Origin: Oscillospiraceae bacterium
GTDB taxonomy: Bacteria > Bacillota > Clostridia > Oscillospirales > Acutalibacteraceae
Direction of reading: 5' to 3'
Length of the DNA stretch: 64,000 bases
Assembly (NCBI GenBank): GCA_015066045.1
Contig: SVPD01000006.1
Span: 1 to 64,000, forward strand
Below are positions 8,318 through 16,169 of the stretch, piece after piece (position 1 is the first letter of the stretch; every line of letters begins with the position of its first letter). Both the position numbers and the translations under genes were made by a program. The notes under the pieces were generated by a model. That model did not search any database and was not told the origin of the DNA. It was given only the letters and a program-made list of their open reading frames with translations.

Positions 8318-9682
8318 TCATCGGGTGCGTTCAAGTTTTCGTATTTTATTCATTTCTGCCTGATGCTCTTTCTGTAAGAGCTCATACAGGTGCGGAGATT
8401 TATCAAAAATTTCTTCCGCCTGTTTGAGTTTCTTTCTCAGCGGCATAATTTCTTCTGTAATCTCCTTACGCATAGCTTTGTATTTTTCTTTATCTTCGGG
8501 TGTGGTAGCTCTGCGTTTTTTGTTGTCTGCCTTGCTTCGCTTTTCTTCAAGCTCGGCAATTTTAATCTTTGTTTCTTCAATACTCTGTGACAGGTCATCA
8601 GTAGTCTGAATCTGATTGTCAGTTAAGAAATGATAATCAGCAACATACTGCTTAATGTCCTTTGCGGCGTGCCTCATTTCGGGTGATAAGAGCATTGCAT
8701 CTGCAACCTCCTTTAATAACTGAAACACCAAGATTATTAAGAGGAACATTGTGTTTACATAAATAACCTCAGGTCGTTTACCGTGCTCAATGCCGAACTC
8801 CAATTTCTTTCTCACTGTTTCAAGAGGAAAGTACTTGCGCCTTGCATAGAAGAAGGTATTCCAGTCTGCAAGGTGATGTCCGCTGTAATAGGTTTCATTA
8901 AATCTATTTTCAATACCCTCTACTGTATAGCCAAGGCCTTCAACTCTTACGCCTCTTTCCCAATCGTTTGCCTTGATAGTGAATCGTCTGTAATCAACCT
9001 CATAGCCCATAGTAAAAAGAACTCTCCTAAATTCGTCCCAATTTGTTGCGATGGTAAGACAGATTTCAATATCTTCTCTGAGCATATCTCTGTGAGTCTT
9101 CTTACCTTGCTTATGAAGCCAATATGCTTTCTTTTCACCACCGTAAAAGGGTGCGTTTTCAAGAACGGATTTGCCTCGTTCTTTACAGATAGCATCAGAA
9201 ATCTCTCGAAGTTTGTAATGGTCAGAAATATGGTTTTCAAACTTTCTGCCTGTTCTGAATGAAACAGAATTTACTACAAAATGATTGTGCAGATGATTTT
9301 GCTTGTCTAAATGTGTTGTAACTACAATCTCATATTCATATCCCCACATCTGCTTTGCAGTTTCAACACCGATACTGTGACACTCTTCGGGTGTTACTTC
9401 ATTTTCTTTGAAGCTCTGAAAGCCGTGATAAGCCACATTTCCGCCAAGCTTTCCGTAATGAAGCTTGGTTGTCATCATATGCTCGTAAGCTCTTTGCACA
9501 GGACAGTTAATTGCGGACACATAAAGCTTCTCATCAGTTTTCTTATCGTTCTCGGCATATTGCAGGGTTTGATACAAATCCTCATCAAGGTATTTTTTAT
9601 CAATGGTTTTATCGGGGTTTTCAGCGTACTGAATAACCTCTTTAAGCCTGCTCTTTACGGGCCAGAATCCTGTGGTAGCAAT
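8318..9682 (-). CDS. MobP-type relaxase with an apparent ATT start codon
   Basis: The first ATG in frame is at 9577, but the frame is open and clearly coding for 35 codons upstream: ATTGFWPVKSRL, then VIQYAENPDKTIDKKY. The only suitable initiator is ATT at 9680-9682, ten bases downstream of AAAGGAGG. Family relaxases normally begin MATTGFWPVK, so ATG appears to have become ATT here. Domains in the 454-residue product are a relaxase with HLHNHF (the HUH metal site), a region after about residue 190 of unclear fold, and a basic coiled coil (about 360-450). It would nick oriT and lead conjugative transfer with help from a co-resident element. The start overlaps the mobC-like gene by 28 bp. ATT initiation is rare, so expression could be low. 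Confidence 0.85.
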   Translation of the reverse strand: MATTGFWPVKSRLKEVIQYAENPDKTIDKKYLDEDLYQTLQYAENDKKTDEKLYVSAINCPVQRAYEHMMTTKLHYGKLGGNVAYHGFQSFKENEVTPEECHSIGVETAKQMWGYEYEIVVTTHLDKQNHLHNHFVVNSVSFRTGRKFENHISDHYKLREISDAICKERGKSVLENAPFYGGEKKAYWLHKQGKKTHRDMLREDIEICLTIATNWDEFRRVLFTMGYEVDYRRFTIKANDWERGVRVEGLGYTVEGIENRFNETYYSGHHLADWNTFFYARRKYFPLETVRKKLEFGIEHGKRPEVIYVNTMFLLIILVFQLLKEVADAMLLSPEMRHAAKDIKQYVADYHFLTDNQIQTTDDLSQSIEETKIKIAELEEKRSKADNKKRRATTPEDKEKYKAMRKEITEEIMPLRKKLKQAEEIFDKSPHLYELLQKEHQAEMNKIRKLERTR

Positions 9683-9981
9683 AAAGTATTCACCTCCTTT
9701 TTCGGCGAGAGTATTTCGCTGTGTATTTCATCAATAAGAGTAAGCAGCTTTGCTTCGGTTCCGGGTGTCATTTCATAATTGCATATTTCACATAACTTTG
9801 AGTAGAAAGTAAAAAAAGCATCAGGCAACACCGTTCTCGGTGCAAATCCCAATGCTCTCTTTGTTACATATTCACTTGTAGACAACCCACATTTTGAAGC
9901 ATATCTCTCAATCTTCTTTTTGTTTTCAGGTGTTATCCTGATTTCAAGCCTTTGTGTTTTGTTCTTTGGTGTGTTGTTCAT
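9655..9981 (-). CDS. mobC: MobC-like relaxosome accessory protein (ribbon-helix-helix)
   Basis: This 108-residue protein starts with a basic segment and a ribbon-helix-helix-like region (QRLEIRITPENKKKIERYASKCGLSTSEYVTKRALG, quoted in parts: RLEIRITPENKKKIER; CGLSTSEYVTKRALG). MobC proteins bind oriT and help the relaxase nick. It is the first gene of the minus-strand mob operon. Its upstream region (9982-10300) is full of inverted repeats, where oriT is expected. It overlaps the relaxase reading frame by 28 bp; its last codons contain the relaxase ribosome binding site. Confidence 0.8.
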   Translation of the reverse strand: MNNTPKNKTQRLEIRITPENKKKIERYASKCGLSTSEYVTKRALGFAPRTVLPDAFFTFYSKLCEICNYEMTPGTEAKLLTLIDEIHSEILSPKKEVNTLLLPQDSGP

Positions 9982-10300
9982 TTCACCATTCCTTTCATCA
10001 GATTTTAGGGATTAAGGGACCCTAAAGAATTTGGAACTTGCCGTACAAGTTCCCTGCTCGTTACGGTGTAGGACAGACGTCTGCAAGATAGATAAGTGCT
10101 TCGTCTGTTTTCCTTCACCGCAGATAAGGGCGCCCTTAATCAAGTACATTTTGTGGCACCGTAGGTGGCAGCATTTTTTGGTTTGCTTGTAAAAGTGATG
10201 CCAAAGTGGCACCGTTTTTGAGCCATTGTGGCTCAGTTGAAATTTGTGCTGAGCCAAATTAGGCTCACAGTGTGGTTTGTGCTAAGTCATTTGAAAACTC
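9982..10300. other. Inverted-repeat-rich region, candidate oriT/control region
   Basis: No convincing gene is seen here. Perfect inverted repeats are TTTAGGG/CCCTAAA (10004-10026), GGAACTTG/CAAGTTCC (10033-10053), CAGACGTCTG (10074-10083) and the 14-bp palindrome TAAGGGCGCCCTTA (10125-10138). Two successive TGAGCC/GGCTCA hairpins follow (10219-10235 and 10250-10267), plus two direct GTGGCACCG copies near 10153 and 10206. The stretch lies immediately upstream of the mobC-like and relaxase genes, the usual place for oriT and their promoter. The remaining 10301-10815 is AT-rich with two hairpins and no gene. Confidence 0.5.
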
Positions 10301-10375
10301 CTTTCTTATAAAATTTTATACTCAACTGCGAAAATGTGACGCAGTATTCATATACCTGAATTTAGGATTTTGGGT

Positions 10376-10414
10376 ATAAAAAATACACCTATCAAATTTA
10401 CATTCAATAGGTGC
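10376..10414 (-). terminator. Minus-strand hairpin terminator
   Basis: CACCTAT (10386-10392) pairs with ATAGGTG (10407-10413). On the minus strand the stem is followed by ATTTTTTATAC. No coding gene upstream of it is recognisable, so it may end a non-coding transcript or be a relic. Confidence 0.45.
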
Positions 10415-10769
10415 ATTAAACTATTTTCCGAATTTTTACCCCTCTATATATTAAACGACATAAGCAGGGGTAAAATGTTCCTGATTTTTGAAAAATTATT
10501 GGTGGGGGCAGTTATTATAATAATGAAAATGTCTTTCTGTTATATATAATAGGGAATTTTTGCAAAATCACCCATTATAACGCAACAAGCTAAAATAAAA
10601 AAACGTAACAATGGTTTGGAGTATTATACATAAGATAAAGAGAGGAATTCATCTTGTTTACAAAAGTTGTTCGTAACAGAAACATTTAAAAAGTGGGGTA
10701 GTATTTATATTGTAATTTGCTGATTTTCTATTATATTTTTACTTTGCAAAGGGCCACATATTTAGATAC

Positions 10770-10804
10770 AAAAAAACACCTGCTACCGTTAAAGTAACAA
10801 GTGT
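10770..10804 (-). terminator. Minus-strand hairpin terminator
   Basis: ACACCTGCTAC (10776-10786) pairs with GTAACAAGTGT (10794-10804) along 11 positions, including G-T pairs, and is followed on the minus strand by TTTTTTTG. It insulates the promoter at 10816 from the region to its left. Confidence 0.6.
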
Positions 10805-10815
10805 ATGCAACCGGA

Positions 10816-10845
10816 TTGAAATTAATATCATTTGTATGATATAAT
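10816..10845 (+). promoter_or_regulatory. Promoter of the VanRS-like two-component genes
   Basis: TTGAAA (10816-10821), an 18-bp spacer and TATAAT (10840-10845, with TGA just before) lie about 90 bases ahead of the response-regulator start. Confidence 0.65.
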
Positions 10846-10935
10846 TTAAAAATAAATTCTCAAATATCAGCTATAAATTTTCATTAATTTATGCTCTTAT
10901 AATATTATGATTGTCTAAAGAAAGGAGGCTTTTTC

Positions 10936-11640
10936 GTGGAAGAAGCCTATCAAATTCTTGTTGTTGATGATGATTTCTCCATTGTCAATATCATCGAAAC
11001 TTCCTTGAAACAAGCAGGCTATCAGGTGCTGACCGCTCATGACGGTGAAACTGCCTACCACATTGTGAATACAAACCATCCCCACCTTATTATCATGGAT
11101 GTGATGATGCCACAATGCAACGGCATTCTTGCAACAATGCGTATCCGCCAAAATAATAATGTTCCTATTTTGATGCTGTCTGCAAAGGCAGAGGGATCTG
11201 ACCGTGTGATTGGACTGGAAGCCGGAGCTGATGATTACTTGGTAAAGCCTTTCTATCAGCAGGAGTTGCTCGCCAGGGTGAAGGCACTGCTTCGCAGATA
11301 CGACGATTTGGGTTCTATCCGTGAAACAAAAACCGACGATGAAATTCGAGTGGGCAACATTAGTCTAAATACAGCCACAAAACAGCTTATTGTGCGTGGG
11401 GAGTCAGTCAGACTTACTGCAACAGAATTCAAAATACTGAAAGTTCTGATGTCCAATCCAAACAGAGTGTATTCGGCGGAAGAAATTTATGAGAGAGTTT
11501 GGAAGAGTAATAACTATGCAGTAGAAAATACGGTTATGGTACATATCAGTCGCATTCGGGAAAAGCTGGAACTTAACCCGAAGAAACCGGAATATTTGAA
11601 AGTTGTTTGGGGGATTGGATATGTCTTTGAAACGCCGTAA
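10936..11640 (+). CDS. OmpR-family response regulator (VanR-like)
   Basis: This 234-residue protein has a receiver domain at residues 1-120 with acidic pocket DDD (11-13), phospho-acceptor Asp55 in LIIMDVMMP and Lys104 in LVKPF. A winged-helix DNA-binding domain follows (about 133-232, TEFKILKVLMSNPNRVYS...VMVHISRIREKL). The start is GTG at 10936, seven bases after AAAGGAGG. The stop lies 20 bp inside the kinase gene. It is carried within the tRNA-bounded mobile region. The only following gene is a small membrane protein, so its regulon may lie elsewhere. Confidence 0.92.
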   Translation: MEEAYQILVVDDDFSIVNIIETSLKQAGYQVLTAHDGETAYHIVNTNHPHLIIMDVMMPQCNGILATMRIRQNNNVPILMLSAKAEGSDRVIGLEAGADDYLVKPFYQQELLARVKALLRRYDDLGSIRETKTDDEIRVGNISLNTATKQLIVRGESVRLTATEFKILKVLMSNPNRVYSAEEIYERVWKSNNYAVENTVMVHISRIREKLELNPKKPEYLKVVWGIGYVFETP

Positions 11641-13252
11641 TTATATTGCTTTGATTCTGCTAATCGTAGCGTCATTTTGTTGGACTTTCGGTCAGCAAAT
11701 GTTGAACGGTGATGCCGATAATTCTACAATCGATTATACAACAACCGTTACTACTACCACAACAACAGCTGTTACTACTACTGTGGTTATGAACCCTGTT
11801 ATAGGAACAACACATTCCGATATGGACCGGGCAGGAGAAAACGTTGAGAATAATACAATAGTCACAACAACAGCACCCGTTATCGATTCAACTCAAGCAG
11901 ATACATATAATACATCCGAAAAAATGAGCTATCGCACCAAAAGGCTACTTGGCTCTATACTTTCTTTTGCCTCTGTTGTTTCTGCCGGTATAGCGATTTT
12001 TGTCTTATCTCAGAAAAATCCTATCTGCGGCCCCGACGGATTAAGTATGATGTTTGCTTTGTCAGCAGCAACATATCACTTATTGCTCGATAAGGAATTA
12101 ATTTCTTTGAGTTCCGATACTACTGCATTAACCCTGATTTTTAAGATAGCGTGTGCCTTTGTCATTTTATTCAGCATTAGAGAATTATTCGGATGGTTAA
12201 GAGCAAGGTTTTCTGTTTCCTGGTGTTTGGTTCACAGAATTGTCAAACGGTCTACCGCGCCTCAAATATCTCTTTTGTTTTTTGTCGGATGGATTATCGC
12301 TTCGCTGATCGGTTTTACTTATTTTTTCAATGTTGATACTCGGAGTTTGCATGTTGTGATAAGTATCTCTTGCTTTTTGGTATCAGCGATATTTGGTGTA
12401 TGTTGCCTTTGGAGGTACGGCGCCGATCTGAACCATTTCAAAAATCAGCTTGACAACTATCAGAAGGGCGAGCCAATTACTGTAGGCGACGGAGCTTTTT
12501 CTGTAACGGAGTCACAGCTTCTTGATGTGCAGGCTCAGCACGAGGAGGCTGTCCGTACTGCCGTTACCAGTGAACGCTTCAAGGTTGAACTAATCTCCAA
12601 TGTTTCTCACGATTTGCGTACTCCCTTGACTTCCATACTTGGTTACAGTGAGCTTCTGCAAAAGGAAACATTAACATCTGAAGGACAGGAGCAACTTCAA
12701 TATCTGCATCAGAAGGCTTGCTATATGAACGAACTCGTTGAATCCTTGTTTGAACTGACCAAGGTATCCAGCGGTGTTGTGGAAAGCAAGAAGGAACAGA
12801 TTGATCTTGTTCGTTTGTTAGAGCAGACTGTTGGCTTATTCGATGATCAGCTTGTAAATGCCGGACTTACTGTACGGCGAAGCTATGAAACTGACTCTGT
12901 TTCGGTTATTACCGACGGAGCAAGAATGCACCAAGTATTTGCAAATCTTTTAGGCAATGCAATCAAGTATGCTCTATCAGGCACCCGAATTTACTTAGAG
13001 GTCAAAGAAAAGGAAAACAGTTATTTCATTCGTATGATGAATACCTCATCCTATGAGATGGATTTTAAGGCAGATGAAATCATACAACGCTTTGCAAGAG
13101 GCGATAAAGCCCGTTCTACAAAAGGTAGCGGCTTAGGTCTTGCCATCGCCCAGACTTATACAGAATCCGTTGGCGGCAGCTTCCGAGTAGCTGTGGACGG
13201 CGACCAGTTCAGTGCCATCGTTGAACTTCCTAAAACTGAAAGGAATTTGTAA
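11621..13252 (+). CDS. Sensor histidine kinase with Thr-rich extracellular segment
   Basis: The ATG at 11621 follows GGGGGATTGG and gives 543 residues. An N-terminal membrane helix (7-24) leads into an extracellular segment rich in threonine (TTVTTTTTTAVTTTVV, residues 41-56, and VTTTAPV near 81). Four to five more helices follow (about 108-262). The kinase core has HisKA with SNVSHDLRTPLTS (His330), the N box NLLGNAIKYA, and the G2 box GSGLGLAIAQTY near the end. There is no classical DxGxG G1 motif; the stretch reads FIRMMNTSSYEMDF, so the ATP lid is unusual. It pairs with the regulator upstream, with a 20-bp overlap. The ligand is unknown. Thr-rich spacers are common in secreted Ruminococcus proteins. 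Confidence 0.88.
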   Translation: MSLKRRNYIALILLIVASFCWTFGQQMLNGDADNSTIDYTTTVTTTTTTAVTTTVVMNPVIGTTHSDMDRAGENVENNTIVTTTAPVIDSTQADTYNTSEKMSYRTKRLLGSILSFASVVSAGIAIFVLSQKNPICGPDGLSMMFALSAATYHLLLDKELISLSSDTTALTLIFKIACAFVILFSIRELFGWLRARFSVSWCLVHRIVKRSTAPQISLLFFVGWIIASLIGFTYFFNVDTRSLHVVISISCFLVSAIFGVCCLWRYGADLNHFKNQLDNYQKGEPITVGDGAFSVTESQLLDVQAQHEEAVRTAVTSERFKVELISNVSHDLRTPLTSILGYSELLQKETLTSEGQEQLQYLHQKACYMNELVESLFELTKVSSGVVESKKEQIDLVRLLEQTVGLFDDQLVNAGLTVRRSYETDSVSVITDGARMHQVFANLLGNAIKYALSGTRIYLEVKEKENSYFIRMMNTSSYEMDFKADEIIQRFARGDKARSTKGSGLGLAIAQTYTESVGGSFRVAVDGDQFSAIVELPKTERNL

Positions 13253-13275
13253 GAATTATCCCAATCTTATGAAAG

Positions 13276-13306
13276 ACACCCCTTGTACAATTGCTGCAAG
13301 GGGTGT
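13276..13306 (+). promoter_or_regulatory. Perfect hairpin that buries the ribosome binding site of the next gene
   Basis: ACACCCCTTG (13276-13285) pairs perfectly with CAAGGGGTGT (13297-13306) around an 11-base loop, and no T-run follows. The 3' arm holds AAGGGG, the only Shine-Dalgarno candidate for the ATG at 13311. The hairpin may lower translation or act as a weak attenuator. Confidence 0.5.
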
Positions 13307-13310
13307 TGTT

Positions 13311-13751
13311 ATGTCAAAACAAAAAAATATTTATAATCCGTTTACTGTTCCCGACTTTGTTCGCCACATTATTCTTTCGTGGTTATTGGCTGTTTTAACA
13401 GAGTATTTAATTTTGCCGAGCGAATTGCGAGATTTGGCAGAGCTGGAAGGACTTGCACAAATGTCCTTTATACGTGTAATCGCACTAACCTTCGCTGTTG
13501 CCGTTCTTCTGTTCGCAGTTTCTTGTTTGTTAAATATAAGAAAAATGGAGCGATGGAGTATCGTTGCTGTATTTGCGGTTTTTACTGTTGTTGCGTTGAC
13601 GGCAACAACTAATTTGGCTTTTCTTGTGGTTCTGAATTTAATTTTGGTCATCTTAGTCGTTTATGCTGCTTGCGGTTGGGATAAATCCCCAGAGCATGTA
13701 GCCAAGCCGAAGAAAGCACACAAGGCTTATTCAAAGCGAAATAAGCATTAA
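13311..13751 (+). CDS. Small four-helix membrane protein of unknown function
   Basis: The ATG at 13311 follows AAGGGG and gives 146 residues (MSKQKNIYNPFTVPDF...). Four hydrophobic segments run at about 18-33, 50-72, 80-98 and 100-120, ending in a lysine-rich cytoplasmic tail (KPKKAHKAYSKRNKH). No family is recognised. It sits 58 bases after the VanRS-like kinase and before a strong terminator, so it probably shares that transcript and could be an immunity or resistance membrane protein under that system. This is positional inference. Confidence 0.6.
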   Translation: MSKQKNIYNPFTVPDFVRHIILSWLLAVLTEYLILPSELRDLAELEGLAQMSFIRVIALTFAVAVLLFAVSCLLNIRKMERWSIVAVFAVFTVVALTATTNLAFLVVLNLILVILVVYAACGWDKSPEHVAKPKKAHKAYSKRNKH

Positions 13752-13766
13752 CATAACGTAATTATA

Positions 13767-13797
13767 AAAAGCCCTGTAATCTGATTACAGGGCTTTT
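13767..13797. terminator. Bidirectional terminator
   Basis: AAAAGCCCTGTAAT (13767-13780) pairs perfectly with ATTACAGGGCTTTT (13784-13797). A's precede and T's follow the stem, so it can act in either direction. Confidence 0.88.
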
Positions 13798-13838
13798 GTT
13801 AGTAGTTGCATAGATATCAAATAAACCTTGTAAAATGG

Positions 13839-13918
<80 letters not shown>

Positions 13919-13921
13919 CAA

Positions 13922-13952
13922 AAATCCGAGGTTCTTAAACCTCGGATTTTTT
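13922..13952 (+). terminator. Terminator behind the tRNA fragment
   Basis: AAATCCGAGGTT (13922-13933) pairs with AACCTCGGATTT (13938-13949), followed by TTTC. A very similar terminator follows the second tRNA-like fragment at 33391-33421. Confidence 0.85.
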
Positions 13953-13974
13953 CTTGATGCTTTAAATATAAGCT

Positions 13975-14715
13975 TTATGAGCCTTCTCTTATGCTTACTA
14001 CTTTCCAATTACCGTCAGCATCTTTTTCGATTTCCCATAAAGAGAGAATGTCCCAACTACCTGCAACAACCTCACCATTTTCACCTATAGCTTGCTGAGA
14101 ATATTTTACGAACATATAACCTTGATTTTCGTCTATATGTGCAGATAAGAGTTCTATAGAATGCGTTTCATAAAATGCTTTGCGCTCGTTTGTATCATTA
14201 AAATGATATGAATCAAAAGGATATCTTCCTAACTCTCCATAGAGTTTTAAGTTTTCTTCATAAGTATGGGTTACATCCGAAAAAACAATATTATCAGCAT
14301 AATTGAGAATTTCTGTTGCAATTTCTCTGTCTCCGGGTGTTCCGATATATGCTAACATCCATCTTTCCTCGCTTGTAAACGAAGTGTCCCATTTGTTTTG
14401 GAAAACCCTATAAACCGGAAATATCTGCAATGTTGCAAGAAGTCCCACAACACCGATACATATAGCTAAGAATATAATGCAAAACCTTTTAAAAACTTTT
14501 TTTCTTAATTTTTTCAAAGTGTTTACAATTTCTTGTTCAGTGTTTTTATTTTCGTTTGTCATAACGATACCACCTTCTTTAATTCGTTCATACATTGCAG
14601 AACATTCAGCGCAAGTTTGAAGATGATCCTCAACAAAGGAAATGGTATCATCACTGACCATATCTTCTGTATAAAGGGGTAAAATGTCACGAATTATATT
14701 ACATTCATTTCTCAT
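13975..14715 (-). CDS. Anti-sigma factor with zinc-finger (zf-HC2-like) domain
   Basis: This 246-residue protein starts with a short ASD/zf-HC2 region: Cys5, then His31-x3-Cys35-x2-Cys38 in HLQTCAECS. A single membrane helix follows at about 80-97 (FCIIFLAICIGVVGLLATL) and then an extracytoplasmic domain of about 145 residues. The reading frame overlaps the end of the ECF sigma gene by 11 bp, the standard sigma/anti-sigma arrangement. It would hold the sigma factor at the membrane until an envelope signal relieves it. The stop lies about 20 bases right of the tRNA-fragment terminator, so the pair flanks the element on the native side. Confidence 0.88.
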   Translation of the reverse strand: MRNECNIIRDILPLYTEDMVSDDTISFVEDHLQTCAECSAMYERIKEGGIVMTNENKNTEQEIVNTLKKLRKKVFKRFCIIFLAICIGVVGLLATLQIFPVYRVFQNKWDTSFTSEERWMLAYIGTPGDREIATEILNYADNIVFSDVTHTYEENLKLYGELGRYPFDSYHFNDTNERKAFYETHSIELLSAHIDENQGYMFVKYSQQAIGENGEVVAGSWDILSLWEIEKDADGNWKVVSIREGS

Positions 14716-15205
14716 TGCCTTTTTCCTCCAATCTTTGTTGAATCATTGCTTTTGACCGGTGATATGTAACGCAAGCCCAATTATCAGATTTACCGAATAT
14801 TTGTCCTATCTGCTTAAAACTTAATTCTGCAAAAACTCGCCACATAAACACCTCTCTGTATGGCTCAGAGATAGTGTGCAGAATTTTCTTGATTTGCATT
14901 GACTCATCTTTCTGAATAATGGCATCGTCAATGAGAATCTTATCGTCTATTAAATTCAGCACTTCCTCATCATCAAGATTTGCGGTATTTCTTCTTTTCT
15001 TGATATATGCGAAATAGCTGTTTTTTGCTATTTGACAAAGCCAAACTCTTATATCGCAGTCACCGCGGAATTTATTGATAGAATAAAGAGCTTTATAAAA
15101 TGTATCACTCGTTATTTCTTCTGCAATATGTTCATCTCCTGAAAGTCTGCGGACATATAAATAAACATCGTTAAAATATTTACGGTATGCTTCTTCAAAT
15201 TCCAT
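14705..15205 (-). CDS. ECF-type RNA polymerase sigma factor
   Basis: At 166 residues this is a standard ECF length. Region 2 lies at about 1-75 (YFNDVYLYVRRLSGDEHIAEEI, then RVWLCQIAKNSYFAYIKKRR). Region 4 lies at about 108-160 (EPYREVFMWRVFAELSFKQIGQIFG), with a helix-turn-helix that binds the -35 element. The ATG at 15205 is preceded by AAAAGGTGGTG on the minus strand. It forms an operon with the overlapping anti-sigma gene. Its target promoters are not evident. A 14-bp palindrome at 15239-15252 lies in its upstream region. Confidence 0.93.
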   Translation of the reverse strand: MEFEEAYRKYFNDVYLYVRRLSGDEHIAEEITSDTFYKALYSINKFRGDCDIRVWLCQIAKNSYFAYIKKRRNTANLDDEEVLNLIDDKILIDDAIIQKDESMQIKKILHTISEPYREVFMWRVFAELSFKQIGQIFGKSDNWACVTYHRSKAMIQQRLEEKGNEK

Positions 15206-15238
15206 TGCGTTATCACCACCTTTTACTTATATGATTCT

Positions 15239-15252
15239 TTTCACATGTGAAA
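15239..15252. promoter_or_regulatory. Palindrome upstream of the sigma-factor gene
   Basis: TTTCACATGTGAAA is a perfect 14-bp palindrome, 34-47 bases upstream of the sigma-factor ATG. It could be an operator for a dimeric regulator. The rest of 15253-15420 is AT-rich and holds no gene. Confidence 0.4.
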
Positions 15253-15418
15253 TCTTACAAATTTTTACGAATTACTTTAATTTTATCACAAGAAATTGAA
15301 AATATCAAATTAGGTGCATAGAATTCATTGTCGCCTATACACTTAAACATACATCAAATCTTTGCATACAATATGTGTATACTATTACAATAAATTTAAT
15401 TGATTTCTATTCTCACCA

Positions 15419-15475
15419 ACCTTACAAAATCTTAAGATTCCCCACATTGAAAATTCTTGAAGAAATCTGTATAAT
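15419..15475 (+). promoter_or_regulatory. Promoter and direct-repeat operator of the two-component operon
   Basis: TTGAAA (15447-15452), a 17-bp spacer and TATAAT (15470-15475) form a consensus-like promoter. Just upstream is CTTACAAAATCTTAAG (15421-15436), built of two 10-bp-spaced half sites. Nearly the same motif, CTTACGAAATCTTAAG, lies at 17403-17418 in front of the ABC operon at the same distance from the -10. The pattern fits an OmpR-type regulator site used for autoregulation. Confidence 0.65.
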
Positions 15476-15505
15476 ATAATCAGTACAAAAATGGGCGGTG
15501 AAACA

Positions 15506-16165
15506 ATGAAAGTAAAAATTCTCATAGTCGAAGACGACGTATATCTTCGTGAAGGCTTGTGCGAGCTTCTTTTGAAAGAAGACTACGAGCCTGTTTCTGC
15601 ATACAACTGTAAGGAAGGCAGAAGGCTTTTCACCGAGGACAGCTTTGACCTCGTTATCCTTGATGTTATGCTTCCCGACGGCAACGGTCTTGACCTTTGC
15701 TCTTTCATTCGCTCTACCGGCACAGATGTGCCTATACTTTTCCTTACCGCCTGCGATGAAGAATTTCAGATTGTCCGTGGGCTTGATGCAGGTGCAGATG
15801 ATTATGTAACCAAGCCATTCAGACTTCTTGAGCTTCTTTCCCGTATCCGTGCTCTTCTTCGCAGAAAGACTGCAACCACAACCTATCAGTTCGGTGACAT
15901 CATAGTCGATATTTCAAATATGACCGTGAAGAAGGACGGCGAAACGCTCTTTCTCACACCCACTGAATTTCAGATTCTCTCTGCTCTTATTCAGAATAAC
16001 GGTGTTATCGTTACCCGTGCCTCACTTCTGCAGAGGATTTGGGACAGTGACGGCAACTTTATTGACGATAACACTCTTTCGGTACACATCAGCCGTCTGC
16101 GTGACAAGATAGGTGCCAACCATATCGCAACCATTCGAGGCACCGGCTACAGATGGGAGGAATAA
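15506..16165 (+). CDS. OmpR-family response regulator of the ABC-transporter system
   Basis: The ATG at 15506 is preferred because GGGCGGTGA lies just upstream; an in-frame ATG at 15491 overlaps that site. The product is 219 residues. The receiver domain has acidic residues EDD (9-11), Asp53 in ILDVMLPDG and Lys103 in VTKPF. The C-terminal winged helix has TPTEFQILSALIQNN and LSVHISRLRDKI. It is paired with the kinase at 16170. The shared operator at 15421 and 17403 indicates that it controls its own operon and the ABC exporter at 17486-23766, as BceR/VraR-like detoxification regulators do. The inducer is unknown. Confidence 0.92.
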   Translation: MKVKILIVEDDVYLREGLCELLLKEDYEPVSAYNCKEGRRLFTEDSFDLVILDVMLPDGNGLDLCSFIRSTGTDVPILFLTACDEEFQIVRGLDAGADDYVTKPFRLLELLSRIRALLRRKTATTTYQFGDIIVDISNMTVKKDGETLFLTPTEFQILSALIQNNGVIVTRASLLQRIWDSDGNFIDDNTLSVHISRLRDKIGANHIATIRGTGYRWEE

Positions 16166-16169
16166 CCTT

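Noticed and set aside
9311..9778. 155-codon plus-strand frame
   Set aside because: It is antisense to the relaxase and MobC-like genes, whose motifs are unmistakable.
10012..10257. 81-codon minus-strand frame in the repeat-rich region
   Set aside because: Cys/His-rich translation of palindromes without a Shine-Dalgarno site or family look; treated as non-coding.
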